From Imbricaverruca yamaguchii (taxonomy: Eukaryota > Arthropoda > Thecostraca > Neoverrucidae), in assembly GCA_034440575.1 (NCBI GenBank), contig JAOTOL010001156.1, forward strand, positions 248,001 through 312,000: a stretch of 64,000 nucleotides of DNA, read 5' to 3'. The notes beneath the pieces were generated by a model. The model ran no database searches and was not told where the DNA came from. It saw only the letters and a list, made by a program, of their open reading frames with translations. Positions 32,720 to 43,750 of this stretch are shown in pieces. Made by a program: the position numbers and the translations under genes. Each line of letters begins with the position of its first letter. The stretch's first letter is position 1.

Positions 32720-33240
32720 ATCCAGATTCAGCTCTAGTCGAGGCTTTCCTAAGACATGATTCCAGCAGGTTTCCTTTTAAAATGGGTTTACCGTCCCAGA
32801 ATATCCACGTCGTTCCAGGTGACATCACGCCCAACACCAAAAACGTGCTCGGCGACTGCTGAATTCTCTCGTTTTGGCCTCCGAGAGAGCGTCCCGGTGT
32901 TCCTTCAGGCGCATGTTCAGCGTCCGACCGTTCTCGCCGATATGCGGTGCGTTGCGCTCGCATGCCAGGCGGTAGATGGTCCCCGAGCCCTGCCCCCATC
33001 TCTCCGGTATTTGAGACGTTGTCACGGCTTAGGTCTCAGGGACTCTCGGACCATGTGAGCGATGGCAACTCGCAGGAGCCTCCGGCGGCGTTCCAGGCGC
33101 TCTCCAATGACCGGTGGAGAGGAACTGATACCGTATCTTCAGCTTGTTTTCCGTTTTCCTTGCGACGAGGATAACATGCGACCAGGATAGCATCAGGTTC
33201 GCATTGTCCACCCTCGATAGGGACTTCGCTCCTAACGGCT
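32720..33240 (-). pseudogene. Penelope-like element fragment, GIY-YIG region
   Basis: The minus-strand frame has GTIYRLACERNAPHIGENGR then TLNMRLKEHRDALSEA, the pattern of the GIY-YIG endonuclease at the C-terminus of Penelope-like retroelements: a 'YIG-TGR' motif followed by an Arg and KEH. The second Tyr of the signature is His here. A frameshift follows at about 32880, after which AVAEHVFGVGRDVTWNDVDI and the C-terminal tail appear in other frames. Upstream reverse-transcriptase sequence is reduced to a degenerate stub. It is dead and 5'-truncated, and it lies head-to-head with a second copy at 33245. Confidence 0.8.
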
Positions 33241-33244
33241 ACTG

Positions 33245-33802
33245 AAGGAAAAGCGATAGGCCTGCTGCGCAAGAACACAGAGACCAGACCAGACAAGGAA
33301 GACGGAAAACAAGTCCAGGCATGCATCAGTTCCCTGCTACCCCAGCATTGGAGAGCACCCAGAACGCCACCTGACCCCCTGGGAATTGTCATCGCTACGC
33401 AAGACAATCCCTGAAGAGTGGACCGTGACAACGTCTCTAAGACCGAAGAGAGCCGGAGCAGAGCCCGGGGACCGTCCACCGTCTGCCACGCGAGTGAAAC
33501 GCAACATGCATTGGCGAGAGTGATCGGCTGCTGGGCAAGTGCCTGAGTTAGGTATTTGGGCTTTAGGGCGCATCGACTGCATTTGTCATTTAGCGCCCAT
33601 GCCAAGCGTCCGAAGGAGCACCGGAACGCTCTCTCCAATGCCCAACCAGAGATGTCCGCAGCCATGAAGCACGCTGTAGATACTCGGTAGGTGGAACAGA
33701 GTGGAGATTCTGGGATGGGAAACCCAGCTTAGGAGAAGGAAGCTAGTGGAATCATATAGTAGAAAGTCGCGACCAGAGCTGAATCGGGATAGGGCTGAGA
33801 AT
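33245..33802 (+). pseudogene. Second Penelope-like fragment, inverted to the first
   Basis: It is nucleotide-similar to the reverse complement of 32720-33210 (shared CATTGGAGAGC, CGTGACAACGTCTC, CGGGGACCGTC). Recognisable peptides are KRPKEHRNALSNAQPEMSAA and EILGWETQLRRRKLVESY, in two frames separated by a frameshift and a stop. An SL element is inserted at about 33543-33600, within the YIG-to-KEH interval. It is non-functional. Confidence 0.75.
33543..33600 (-). mobile_element. SL element in the Penelope-like fragment
   Basis: GGGCTTTAGGGCGCATCGAC and TTTAGCGCCCA form the standard hairpin. The flanks are only vaguely similar (GCAAGTGCC and CCAAGCGTCC), so its TSD is doubtful. Confidence 0.8.
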
Positions 33803-33817
33803 GGTTATAAACACTTT

Positions 33818-33862
33818 GTTATTTTATGCTTTAGGGCGCCTCGACCAGAATTGATCATTGGC
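33818..33862 (-). mobile_element. Truncated SL element, 15-bp TSD
   Basis: Only 45 bp: GGGCGCCTCGACC is present, but the paired GCGCCC arm is missing. Exact GGTTATAAACACTTT flanks it (33803-33817 and 33863-33877). In the retroposition sense it is 5'-truncated, which supports target-primed insertion from the AACC-type 3' end. Confidence 0.9.
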
Positions 33863-34135
33863 GGTTATAAACACTTTCATATGTCTGTCAGATTTAAAGG
33901 CCGTCTTTTGCATTACAAGACAATAAACTATAGGCAGTCCGGCCAATAAAGTTAGAGTCCCGAGTATCGATGGATCAGCAAGAGAAACAGGCTCTCGATA
34001 AAAGAAAAAGAAACCAAGTTTCCACTCCTCGCAGCGAGTATCACAACCAAGCCGGGAACTGCACTCCCAACAGCGCCGCTCTCGCGACCACCCCTAACGA
34101 CACAAGTTCGCCACATCACCGCCAGATGTCGCCAC

Positions 34136-34325
34136 CGACCTTGAAGAGCAGCGGCCGCGCGGTGGCCAGACAGCAGCCGGCCAGACTCATCACCAGCTTG
34201 TAGGTGACGGTGCGCTGCAGCACGCCGTAGTCGGACATCTGGCGCACGCTCTGACACAGGTGCGCCACCATCCACTCGTGCTCGGCGCGGTGCTCCAGCG
34301 GCGAACGGCTGTCGGCGCGACGGAG
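34136..34325 (-). CDS. URB1: URB1 homologue, exon with EHEWM motif
   Basis: It encodes SPLEHRAEHEWMVAHLCQSV, RQMSDYGVLQRTVTYKLVMS and LAGCCLATARPLLFK. URB1 proteins have a matching Glu-x-x-Trp helix followed by a 'D-Y' and hydrophobic helix in the NopRA1 domain. The donor is either TTCAAG before GTCGGT (34140) or TCG before GTGGCG (34136). The obvious acceptor GACACAG at 34326 gives the wrong phase after exon 37296-37520. An AG at 34360 inside the adjacent minisatellite (exon to 34359) keeps the frame and would add about 11 codons. The 5' edge is therefore uncertain. Confidence 0.8.
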
Positions 34326-34326
34326 C

Positions 34327-36795
34327 TGTGTCAGAGGCGGTACCCGCCGCAGCCGCCACCTTCACTGGATAGTGTAGGAGGCGGTACCCGCCACAGCCGC
34401 CACCACCACTGGACAGTGTTAGAGACGGTACCCGCCGCAGCCGCCACTGGACAGTGTTAGAGGCGGTACCCGCCGCAGCCACCGCCACTGGACAGTGTTA
34501 GAGGCGGTACCCGCCGCAGCCGCCACTGGACAGTGTTAGAGACGGTACCCGCCGCAGCCGCCACTGGACAGTGTTAGAGACGGTACCCGCCGCAGCCGCC
34601 ACTGGACAGTGTTAGAGGCGGTACCCGCCGCAGCCGCCACCGACACTGGATAGTGTCGGAGGCGGTACCCGCCGCAGCCGCCACTGGACAGTGTTAGAGA
34701 CGGTATCCGCCGCAGCCGCCACTGGATAGTGTTAGAGGCGGTACCCGCCGCAGCCGCCACTGGACAGTGTTAGAGACGGTACCCGCCGCAGCCGCCACGA
34801 CATGGATAGTGTCGGAGGCGGTACCCGCGCACTGGACAGTGTTAGAGACGGTACCCGCCGCAGCCGCCACTGGACAGTGTTAGAGACGGTACCCGCCGCA
34901 GCCGCCACTGGACAGTGTTAGAGACGGTACCCGCCACCGCCCGCCACTGGACAGTGTTAGAGACGGTACCCGCCGCAGCCGCCACTGGACAGTGTTAGAG
35001 ACGGTACCCGCCGCAGCCGCAACTGGATAGTGTTGGAGGCGGTACCCGCCGCAGCCGCCACGCACTGGATAGTGTCGGAGGCGGTACCCGCCACAGCCGC
35101 CACTGGACAGTGTTAGAGACGGTACCCGCCGCAGCCGCCACCGACACTGGATAGTGTCAGAGGCGGTACCCGCCGCAGCCGCCACTGGACAGTGTTAGAG
35201 ACGGTACCCGCCGCAGCCGCCACCGACACTGGATAGTGTCAGAGGCGGTACCCGCCACAGCCGCCACTGGACAGTGTTAGAGACGGTACCCGCCGCAGCC
35301 GCCACTGGACAGTGTTAGAGACGGTACCCGCCGCAGCCGCCACTGGACAGTGTTAGAGACGGTACCCGCCGCAGCCGCCACCGACACTGGACAGTGTCAG
35401 AGGCGGTACCCGCCACAGCCGCCACTGGACAGTGTTAGAGACGGTACCAGACACAGCCGACACTGGATAGTGTCAGAGGCGGTACCCGCCACAGCCGCCA
35501 CTGGACAGTGTTAGAGACGGTACCCGCCGCAGCCGCCACTGGACAGTGTTAGAGACGGTACCCGCCGCAGCCGCCACTGGACAGTGTTAGAGACGGTACC
35601 CGCCACAGCCGCCACTGGACAGTGTTAGAGACGGTACCCGCCGCAGCCGCCACTGGACAGTGTTAGAGACGGTACCCGCCGCAGCCGCCACTGGACAGTG
35701 TTAGAGGCGGTACCCGCCGCAGCCGCCACTGGACAGTGTTAGAGACGGTACCCGCCGCAGCCGCCACCGACACTGGATAGTGTCGGAGGCAGTACCGCCA
35801 CAGCCGCCACTGGACAGTGTCAGAGGCGGTACCCGCCGCAGCCGCCACTGGACAGTGTTAGAGACGGTATCCGCCGCAGCCGCCACTGACACTGGATAGT
35901 GTCGAAGGCGGTACCGCCGCAGCCGCCACTGGACAGTGTTAGAGACGGTACCCGCCGCAGCCGCCACTGGACAGTGTTAGGAGACGGTACCCGCCGCAGC
36001 CGCCACCGACACTGGATAGTGTAGGAGGCGGTACCCGCCGCAGCCGCCACTGGACAGTGTTAGAGACGGTACCCGCCGCAGCCGCCACTGGACAGTGTTA
36101 GAGACGGTACCCGCCGCAGCCGCCACTGGACAGTGGATAGTGTCCCGACGATAGGCGGTACCGCCACAGCCGCCACTGGACAGTGTTAGAGGCGGTACCC
36201 GCCACAGCCGCCACTGGACAGTGTTAGAGGCGGTACCCGCCACAGCCGCCACTGGACAGTGTTAGAGACGGTACCCGACACAGCCGCCACCGACACTGGA
36301 CAGTGTTAGAGGCGGTACCCGCCACAGCCGCCACTGGACAGTGTTAGAGACGGTTCGACAGCCGCACCGACACTGGACAGTGTTAGAGGCGGTACCCGCC
36401 GCAGCCGCCACTGGACAGTGTTAGAGACGGTACCCGCCGCAGCCGCCACAGACACTGGATAGTGTCGGAGGCGGTACCCGCCACAGCCGCCACTGGACAG
36501 TGTTAGAGACGGTACCCGCCGCAGCCGCCACTGACACTGGACAGTGTCAGAGGCGGTACCCGCCACAGCCGCCACTGGACAGTGTTAGAGACGGTACCCG
36601 CCGCAGCCGCCACCAACACTGGACAGTGTCAGAGGCGGTACCCGCCACAGCCGCCACCGACACTGGACAGTGTCAGAGGCGGTACCCGCCACAGCCGCCA
36701 CTGGACAGTGTTAGAGACGGTACCAGACGCAGCCGCCACCGACACTGGACAGTGTCGGAGGCGGTACGTGCCACAGCTGCCACCCACACTGGCAT
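34327..36795. repeat. 38-bp minisatellite abutting an exon 5' edge
   Basis: About 60 copies of a 38-bp unit: CGGTACCCGCCGCAGCC, then GCCACTGGACAGTGTTAGAG. A 45-bp variant inserts ACCGACA. Read on the gene strand, each unit has TCTCTAACACTGTCCAG, a branch-point-like CTAAC plus AG. The unit next to the exon grades into the exon's own upstream bases. The array makes up most of the intron 34.3-37.3 kb. Frames through it in Ala/Gly/Thr/Arg-rich phases are artefacts, although up to 34 nt may be exonic (see the neighbouring exon). Confidence 0.95.
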
Positions 36796-37011
36796 GGCAT
36801 CGAAAAGCACCACCTAGAAACAAGAGACCATGCGAAAGCACTACCAGAACTTTTGGGAAACCTTTGAAAACTCCACTAGTGGGTCAATGGGATGGTGTTT
36901 AGAAGCATGACAGAACAATATGGCAAGGGCGGATGTCTGAATTCATGTATCATACTTAACTACAAACCAGAACAAGAATATCATATATTTTCTCACCAAA
37001 ACAAGCTTGAG

Positions 37012-37171
37012 GTGGTGGTTATTGGTTTCACGGCATATCGACCGTTGAGTCATGTAGCGCCGGCAATCTCTCACACCGATTGGTCGCGGGCGAAGAGTAG
37101 CGACAGGTGAGACTCGGACACACAATCTTCCGCTTGTGAGACGGGCAACTTACCCCTAGACTACTCATCCC
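37012..37171 (-). mobile_element. SINE1 copy in URB1 intron
   Basis: A full SINE1 with several substitutions. The flanks CAAAACAAGCTTGAG and CCAAACAACCTTCAG are an imperfect target duplication. Confidence 0.88.
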
Positions 37172-37295
37172 CAAACAACCTTCAGGCCTCATGCTGAAAG
37201 CACGAAAAAAGCTCCTTGAAACTTCCCGATCCCGACCCACGTCCCAGACCTGAACCGATCACCAACTCATTGCCGTTGGGCGGTGCGGTGCTCAC

Positions 37296-37520
37296 CTGTT
37301 GAACAGCTGGAAGAACAGCGGCACCTTGGTCAGCTGCAGCTGGCCGCTGCCGGCCTGTTTCAGCAGGTAGTGCGACACCTGGTGGAACAGCTTGTGTCCC
37401 GGCTCGTGCAGGATCATCACCAGCCGCGCCCACGTGTGCGCCACCACGAACGGCACCCGCTGGTCCGGAGTCACGGACGCCCGCAGCACGTCAATGAACG
37501 TCAGCCAGACCAGCTTCAGT
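37296..37520 (-). CDS. URB1: URB1 homologue, exon with VPLFFQLF motif
   Basis: 225 nt encoding LKLVWLTFIDVLRAS, VPFVVAHTWARLVMILHEPG and HKLFHQVSHYLLK, ending LTKVPLFFQLFN. URB1 family members have, in this order, a helix with 'F-A-A-IL-P', 'Y/F-VS/N-FLL' and 'VP-FY-LF', which this exon follows. The acceptor is GTGTCCGCCAG with CACTAAC upstream as a likely branch site. The donor is TTCAACAG before GTGAGC, a strong site. Phase in is 2, matching the previous exon. The first 32 nt of the exon belong to the 83-bp array. Confidence 0.93.
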
Positions 37521-38240
37521 CTGGCGGACACACGCACAACTGTTAGTGACGACTGTCGCCAACAGATGTCACGTCAATGAACGTCAGCCAGACCAGCTTC
37601 AGTCTGGCGGACACACGCACAACTGTTAGTGACGACTGTCGCCAACAGATGTCACGTCGATGAACGTCAGCCAGACCAGCTTCAGTCTGGCGGACACACG
37701 CACAACTGTTAGTGGCGACTGTCGCCAACAGATGTCACGTCAATGAACGTCAGCCAGATCAGCTTCAGTCTGGCGGACGCATCCACGACTGTTAGTGACG
37801 GCTGTCGCCAACAGATGTCACGTCAATGAACGTCAGCCAGATCAGCTTCAGTCTGGCGGACACATCCACGACTGTTAGTGACAGCTGTCGCCAACAGATG
37901 TCACGTCAATGAACGTCAGCCAGATCAGCTTCAGTCTGGCGGACACACGCACAACTGTTAGTGACGACTGTCGCCAACAGATGTCACGTCAATGAACGTC
38001 AGCCAGACCAGCTTCAGTCTGGCGGACGCACGCACAACTGTTAGTGACGACTGTCGCCAACAGATGTCACGTCAATGAACGTCAGCCAGACCAGCTTCAG
38101 TCTGGCGGACACACGCACAACTGTTAGTGACGACTGTCGCCAACAGATGTCACGTCATTGAACGTCAGCCAGATCAGCTTCAGTCTGGCGGAGCACGCAC
38201 AACTGTTAGTGACGAGTGGCGCCAACAGATGTCACCTGGT
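37489..38240 (-). repeat. 83-bp array of acceptor plus exon start
   Basis: Nine units including the native one. On the gene strand each carries CACTAAC (branch-like), GTGTGTCCGCCAG (3' splice site) and ACTGAAGCTGGTCTGGCTGA, the first bases of the exon. The native unit is at 37489-37571. The others follow upstream in the intron with few changes. Confidence 0.96.
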
Positions 38241-38269
38241 GTGGCAACTGACCACCTGCCAATAGCTGG

Positions 38270-39473
38270 CAGTCTGGCGGACCACACCTGCACATACCTG
38301 TTGGTGACTGACACGTCGCCACATACCTGGCAGTGGCGCTGACCACACCTGCCACATACCTGGTGTGGCAGCTGACCACACATGCCACATACCTGGCATG
38401 GTGGCTGACCACACCTGTCACATACCTGGTGTGGCAGCTGACCACACCTGTCACATACCTGGCATGGCAGCTGACCACACCTGCCACATACCTGGCGTGG
38501 CAGCTGACCACACCTGCCACATACCTGGTGTGGCGGCTGACACACACCTGCCACATTCCTGGTGTGGCGGCTGACCACACCTGCCACATACCTGGTGTGG
38601 CAGCTGACCACACCTGCCACATACCTGGTGTGGCAGCTGACCACACCTGCCACATACCTGGTGTGGCAGCTGACCACACCTGTCACATACCTGGCGTGGC
38701 AGCTGACCACACCTGCCACATACCTGGTGTGGCAGCTGACCACACCTGCCACATACCTGGTGTGGCAGCTGACCACACCTGCCACATACCTGACATGGCG
38801 GCTGACCACACCTGCCACATACCTGGTGTGGCAGCTGACCACACCTGCCACATACCTGGTGTGGCAGCTGACCACACCTGCCACATACCTGGCGTGGCAG
38901 CTGACCACACCTGCCACATACCTGGTGTGGCAGCTGACCACACCTGCCACATACCTGGTGTGGCAGCTGACCACACCTGCCACATACCTGGTGTGGCAGC
39001 TGACCACACCTGCCACATACCTGGCGTGGCAGCTGACCACACCTGCCACATACCTGGCGTGGTGGCTGACCACACCTGCCACATACCTGACGTGGCGGCT
39101 GACCACACCTGCCACATACCTGGGTGGTGGCTGACCACACCTGCCACATACCTGGTGTGGCAGCTGACCACACTTGCCGCATACCTGACATGGTGGCTGA
39201 CCACACCTGCCACATACCTGGCGTGGCAGCTGACCACACCTGTCACATACCTGGGGTGGTGGCTGATCACACCAGCCACATACCTGGTGTGGCAGCTGAC
39301 CACACCTGCCACATACCTGACGTGGCGGCTGACCACACCTGCCACATACCTGGGGTGGCGGCTGACCACACCTGCCACATACCTGACATGGTGGCTGACC
39401 ACACCTGCCACATACCTGGTGTGGCAGCTGACCACACGTGCCACATACATAGCTGATCACACTTGCCACATAC
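38270..39473 (-). repeat. 33-bp array of donor sequence
   Basis: About 36 units. On the gene strand each contains GCCACGCCAG or GCCACACCAG followed by GTATGTGGCAGGTG. The native exon end at 39474 reads GCCACGCCAG before GTATGTGGCA, so the unit is a copy of the junction including about 10 exonic bases. Very long open frames in several phases (Cys/Gly/Gln/Val or His/Ile/Ala rich) are repeat artefacts. Confidence 0.97.
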
Positions 39474-39703
39474 CTGGCGTGGCGGCTGGCCTGCAGCTGC
39501 AGATGGAGCCGGCTGATGACGGCCCAGGCGGCCGCGCGCACTGCCGCCTGGCGGCAGCTGAGCAGACACAGTAGTAGCGAGAGGGCGCCACACGCGATCA
39601 CCTGCAGCGGGTCGCACGGCTGCTCGGGCGCAGTCAGCTGGCACAGCACCGACAGCAGGAAACGCGGGTCGTACGCGGCCGGGTCAAACGGAAGAGTCTC
39701 GAG
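39474..39703 (-). CDS. URB1: URB1 homologue, exon with YDPRFLL motif
   Basis: 230 nt encoding LETLPFDPAAYDPRFLLSVL, a linker, then VIACGALSLLLCLLSCRQ and AAVRAAAWAVISRLHLQLQ. The 'YDP-FLL' motif followed by 'R-AY-VL-HLE'-type repeats is characteristic of URB1 before its C-terminal helices. The acceptor is TGTGCCGGCAG and the donor CACGCCAG before GTATGT. Phase is 0 in and 2 out, continuing exactly into 37520. Confidence 0.93.
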
Positions 39704-40404
39704 CTGCCGGCACACAGGATGGGGCGTGGTCAGAAGGTCACTGTGGAGGTCAGAGGGGAGAGAGGGGGACAGTGAAAAATCATTCGTGAAACATCGTGGA
39801 ATACACCACTTAGTGAGCACTCAATCGACATCCTTCACAAAAAAGGATCGACATTGTGCTACTTGATGCGTGCTCATGGCCCGATTCCTCGTTTTTAACA
39901 CCATCTTGCTGTAAATATGTTCATCATACGGGATCGTGACTCACGAACATGTCCAAGCGCCATTTCAGGTAAAGGGATTACCTATGATGCCATCAGGTGC
40001 CATCATACCTATGATGCCATCGCACCAGCTTATAGCATAGGTATTTTTTCTCGCTAATCTGAATATAGCTGTTCTTATATAAGGTATGTCAAAACAAACA
40101 AAAAGGTAGAGTCGTCAGTACATTATTGGCTTTAATGGGACCTGGAAGGACAAAGTGTGTTTTAAATGAAACTAATTCTATTGCAAATTTCGACATCCTA
40201 TTGTACTCGTTTCGACATCGCACACCTAATTAAAAACCATTATATTAACACTGGAGGGGGAAGTCAGAGGCCTGTGATGAATTGTAGGGAATTTGGGGGG
40301 GGGGGAGTAAAAAAATTATTTAAAAATAAAAAAAAAAAAAAAATTTTTTTAGGGGGGGTTAAAAAAAAAAAATAAAAAATAAAAATATGATCGAAAATGT
40401 AACG
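39704..40404. other. Intronic sequence with R1 fragment and low complexity
   Basis: Part of the roughly 12-kb URB1 intron. It includes an inverted fragment of repeat R1 near 40190-40250 (TTTCGACATCCTATTGTACT) and a low-complexity G/A/T tract at 40295-40385, where sequence quality may be poor. No exon is seen. Confidence 0.6.
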
Positions 40405-40595
40405 TGCCGCCAATGCACCGACACGGCCGCCCGGTAGCTCGTCCCCGGCCTTATCGGGCCAGCTGCCAACCGACACTCCCGGCCAGGGGCTAAATACGAG
40501 CGCGCCAAGCGACCCGAACCCTGTGTTGCCGGGATAGGGGAGATCAGTGCAGGCCAGCGATCTAACCAACTGAGCTACCGGGGCGGCAGATCGTA
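40405..40595 (-). mobile_element. SINE3 copy
   Basis: It matches 1020-1228 over its length. On the minus strand it has CCCCGGTAGCTCAGTTGGTT (A box) and CAGGGTTCGGGTCGC (B box). No TSD found. Confidence 0.85.
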
Positions 40596-40599
40596 CACG

Positions 40600-40722
40600 A
40601 CGACGCTGTTTCGTCGGTGGGCCGTGGGATTGGGAAATATCCCGAGTGGTGCGAGTGTTGAACGGGAGACCTTGGTATCCAGAGTTTAACACCGTAACCA
40701 GTCGGCCATTCACGCCCCTTCG
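40600..40722 (-). mobile_element. SINE2 fragment
   Basis: CGTCGGTGGGCCGTGGGATT to CAGTCGGCCATTCACGCCCC matches a SINE2 lacking its 3' end, with many substitutions. Confidence 0.82.
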
Positions 40723-41465
40723 TTGCGCTTCCAGGCCAAGCATTTTGGAAATTGATGTACACACCTGAAATATTTTCGACCTGTCTGAGACTAAATAAAC
40801 TGAACGATGGGCATCGTATGTGTCGCCATGTACCCATCCATCGCAATCAAAGGTATTTTCACGATCAGGCATATTAGGCCCCGTAAGGCCTTTCAAACAT
40901 TGCCGTGGCCGACGGTATTTCACGTCGTCCCGGCGGGGTATTGGGTAAAGTTTTCAACTAGCAATAACAGCACCTCGGATAGACCTCATTGGTTACTGTA
41001 TCGCCACTGCGCAAAGCTGAAATTCCACGTGGTCCGGATGAACTTAAAATATTCCCTGCTTCAAACGGATGCGAATTTTCCATGTTTTCCGGCAATACAA
41101 AAAAAAGAACAATGAAATACCAATTTATTTTGACTGTGAGCCTATCCAGAGTCTACCACACTCCGAAAATTTTACAACATTTCACGGCACTTCTTCGAAA
41201 TCTGTTAGATTTTCATAGTTTAGTTCGGGTGCCTGGACTACTCGTGGTAAGCGCCATCTAGCACACAAATCCAGAAACTCAGTTCACACTCCCAAGCGGT
41301 AAAGATTATGAACGGATTTTCGCGTCACCCGTGAAGGGGGATTACGTGATAAATCCTCTTCCCTCCACGAGCCAGACTGATATTCATCCCTATTGAAGTC
41401 TTCACGACGCCAAGACTTGGCTCGTCTTATACACCGACGTCCCCGACCCATGTCCCTGATGCCAC

Positions 41466-41837
41466 CTAGAGACTCACCTGGCTGCGCGCATGCTGTGCGT
41501 ATGTGGCGGTAGAAGTAGGTTTTAACACGGTTTCGTACTGTGTATAGGTGGCGCTAGATGTAGGTTTTAACACGGTATCATGCCGCGTATAGGTGACGCT
41601 AGATGCAGGTTGTAATACGGTATCATGTGCGTGGGTGGCGCTATATGAAGGTTTGAACACGATCTCCTGATGTGAGTGGGTAGCGCTATATGTGGGTTTT
41701 AACATGGTTTCATGTGTGTGGGTAGGGCTATATATACGTCTCGGGTTTTCAAACGACGCTTTCACGTAAAATCCAGTTTTTTCCGAATACACGCTGCTGG
41801 ACTGTACATGGTCATCCAGGAAAGTTTCCGAGCTCAA
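41466..41837 (-). CDS. Uncertain ORF with 15-residue repeats (LR copy A)
   Basis: A 124-codon frame: a unique start (SSETFLDDHVQSSSVYSEKT) then repeats around VLKPTSSATYTQYET. LR copy B has a homologous frame (44246-44716) with the same order. Copies C and D have it broken by frameshifts. A 45-bp unit keeps frame automatically, so an open frame is weak evidence. Similar N-terminal residues outside the repeats in A, B and D are somewhat better evidence. Function is unknown, and it may not be coding at all. Confidence 0.25.
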   Translation of the reverse strand: MSSETFLDDHVQSSSVYSEKTGFYVKASFENPRRIYSPTHTHETMLKPTYSATHSHQEIVFKPSYSATHAHDTVLQPASSVTYTRHDTVLKPTSSATYTQYETVLKPTSTATYAQHARSQVSL

Positions 41838-42991
41838 GCCATAGAGAGCGTTTCTATTATTTTGGAAAAACTTGAGAATTGAGATACATCGACATCAACA
41901 ACAAACATTAACAAAGAAAATGGACAATTAACACTCATGTTGGAAAGTGTAGCTCAATACCTGGACTCATGGCTCCGCCTCTGTCTGATGACACGCACAA
42001 ATTATCATTACATTATGCTAGAGCTAAGGCCAGTTTCCACTATTTCAGAAATTCCTGATGACAAGCTAGTTATATTTCTTTAGAAGCAATCTTCACACCT
42101 GCTGCATGATGCATAGCTGAATTCAGTTGATCAATTATAATGACGGGTATCGGTGATTGAGAAGGACAATGGCAGATATTTTGGAGTAATTTTTGGGTAA
42201 AGGAGCGTTCGCGTTCCACGAAATCTTTTTTTGTCAGGCTTCGAGGCCATTATAATTGCGCGGAGTTGATAGATAGCATCTACTCCATAACTATCTAGCA
42301 TCTTTACCTTCCCCCTCAAATCCCCGTTGACCCCCTACACTCACACTTCCCACAGCCACCATCCTTTTTTAATTTGTTTATTTTGTCATTAATTTTGTGT
42401 TTCTTATTACTCGCTATTCTAGTTTTCTTCTAAGCAGGACATCAAGCTATCTAGCAAGTACCGTAACCGATCAGTGCACGAGCTACCTAACTTAATATAA
42501 TCAACACTCAATCGCTCCGCATACACGATAGGCAAAGCCACCAGAGTAGTTACTGGAAATAAACCGAAATCACTCCTGGAATTCGAAAAACTACGGGAGC
42601 TATTCACAATAACTCGTCAAAAATAAAAGTTCCCAGCGACTAACGGAACCTATTGAGCACCAACAATCCGTCTAGCTGAATTGATTCACACCTAATCTAA
42701 ATTCTCTAACAAGAGACTACAAACTAGCACTGTGCTTATAGAAACTAAACTAAACGAAGCAAAGCTTTCAGTTATCTTCCTGAGCCACGACCCTTACCAA
42801 CTCAAACTACTCAATATGCAACTCCTTAACTTAGACGTACATAGTAAAGTATGTACCATACGGAACCTGTTTGAATGTGGCACAGCTTTCCTCCAGATAA
42901 ATATCCCATGCGGACGGTGTGCTGGTGAGACCTTCGACTCGGATGAAAATCAGTTTTGAGAAGTGGAGGGAGCCTTCTCACCTACGCCCCC

Positions 42992-43486
42992 ATCAGAGGC
43001 ATACGCAACCTGGCATATGAGGAAAGATTGAAGCAATTGAATATGTTTTCACTTAGATATAGAAGTCTGAGAGGAGATCTCATCGAGGTCTTTAAATTTG
43101 TCCATGGTCTGGAGAGAAATGTTTGGGGAAACCTTGGGGAAATGTTTGAATTGAACAGAAATGATGCAATTAGAGGTCATAAATTCAAAATTAAAGTTAA
43201 CCACAGTAGAACAAGGTTAAGGCAAACTTTCTTCACCAACAGGGTAGTAGAACACTGGAACCAGCTGCCAGAAAACATTGTCAGTAGCAGCACATTGAAC
43301 ATCTTTAAAAACAGCATAGACAATCATTATAAGAATAGAGGGCTTGCTTTTCAGTATTACAGGGAGGGCTGATTGACAGATTTGGTGGGCAACTGGTTCA
43401 GTGTACAGAGTGCAACCAAGAAGGGCCCTTGTGGCTCATAGTTGCACTGATCTTTTATGTCTTTATGTCTTATGTCTATGTCTAAA
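42992..43486 (+). pseudogene. 5'-truncated CR1-like non-LTR retrotransposon
   Basis: The plus-strand frame encodes RNLAYEERLKQLNMFSLRYR, SLRGDLIEVFKFVHGLE, then AIRGHKFKIKVNHSRTRLRQ and FFTNRVVEHWNQLPENIV. This is the typical C-terminal end of CR1/jockey-type reverse transcriptase proteins: 'RGDLIE-K', 'RGH', 'FF-R-WN-LP'. A stop after YYREG is followed by about 115 bp of 3' UTR and a (TCTTATG/TCTATG)n tail. It lacks the RT core and endonuclease, so it is a dead truncated copy. It interrupts LR copy A, and copy B lacks it. Confidence 0.88.
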
Positions 43487-43750
43487 ACACGAAAATCTGT
43501 CAATGGTGGAACCGTTTGTGAGATAACGTCATCTCAAACATTCGCAACTAACGGCATTTCATCGTGAGAGGTCCACGTAAACCATATATGTCTGCAGTTT
43601 CCGGCTATGCAAATGCCTTGGGATCATGACGTGAGACAACTAAGATGGACGGAGGCTAGTCGTATCAGCTATGGCAACCAACGTCCTTACTACGACATGC
43701 ACCACCTACAAACTCGAATGCGCTAGCACCATAGCCGCCAATAGAACCAT

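Larger units (their letters stand above)
40853..43750 (-). mobile_element. Large repeat (LR) copy A, with LINE insertion
   Basis: One of four copies of a unit whose edge holds TATTAGGCCCCGTAAGGCCT and CACGTCGTCCCGGCGGGGTA. Oriented on the minus strand it ends with an AGGCC/GGCCT hairpin followed by AATATGCCTGA, which resembles a Helitron 3' end (hairpin plus CTRR). Internal landmarks are a 45-bp minisatellite (about 41505-41710) and a CTTTACCCAAAA region near 42198. A LINE is inserted at about 42992-43486. No transposase frame was seen. Confidence 0.8.

Noticed and set aside
38180..39820. A 546-codon frame rich in Cys/Gly/Gln/Val on the minus strand (and a 413-codon frame on the plus)
   Set aside because: They run through the 33-bp splice-donor array, whose period is a multiple of three. 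Only the 39474-39703 part is a real exon.
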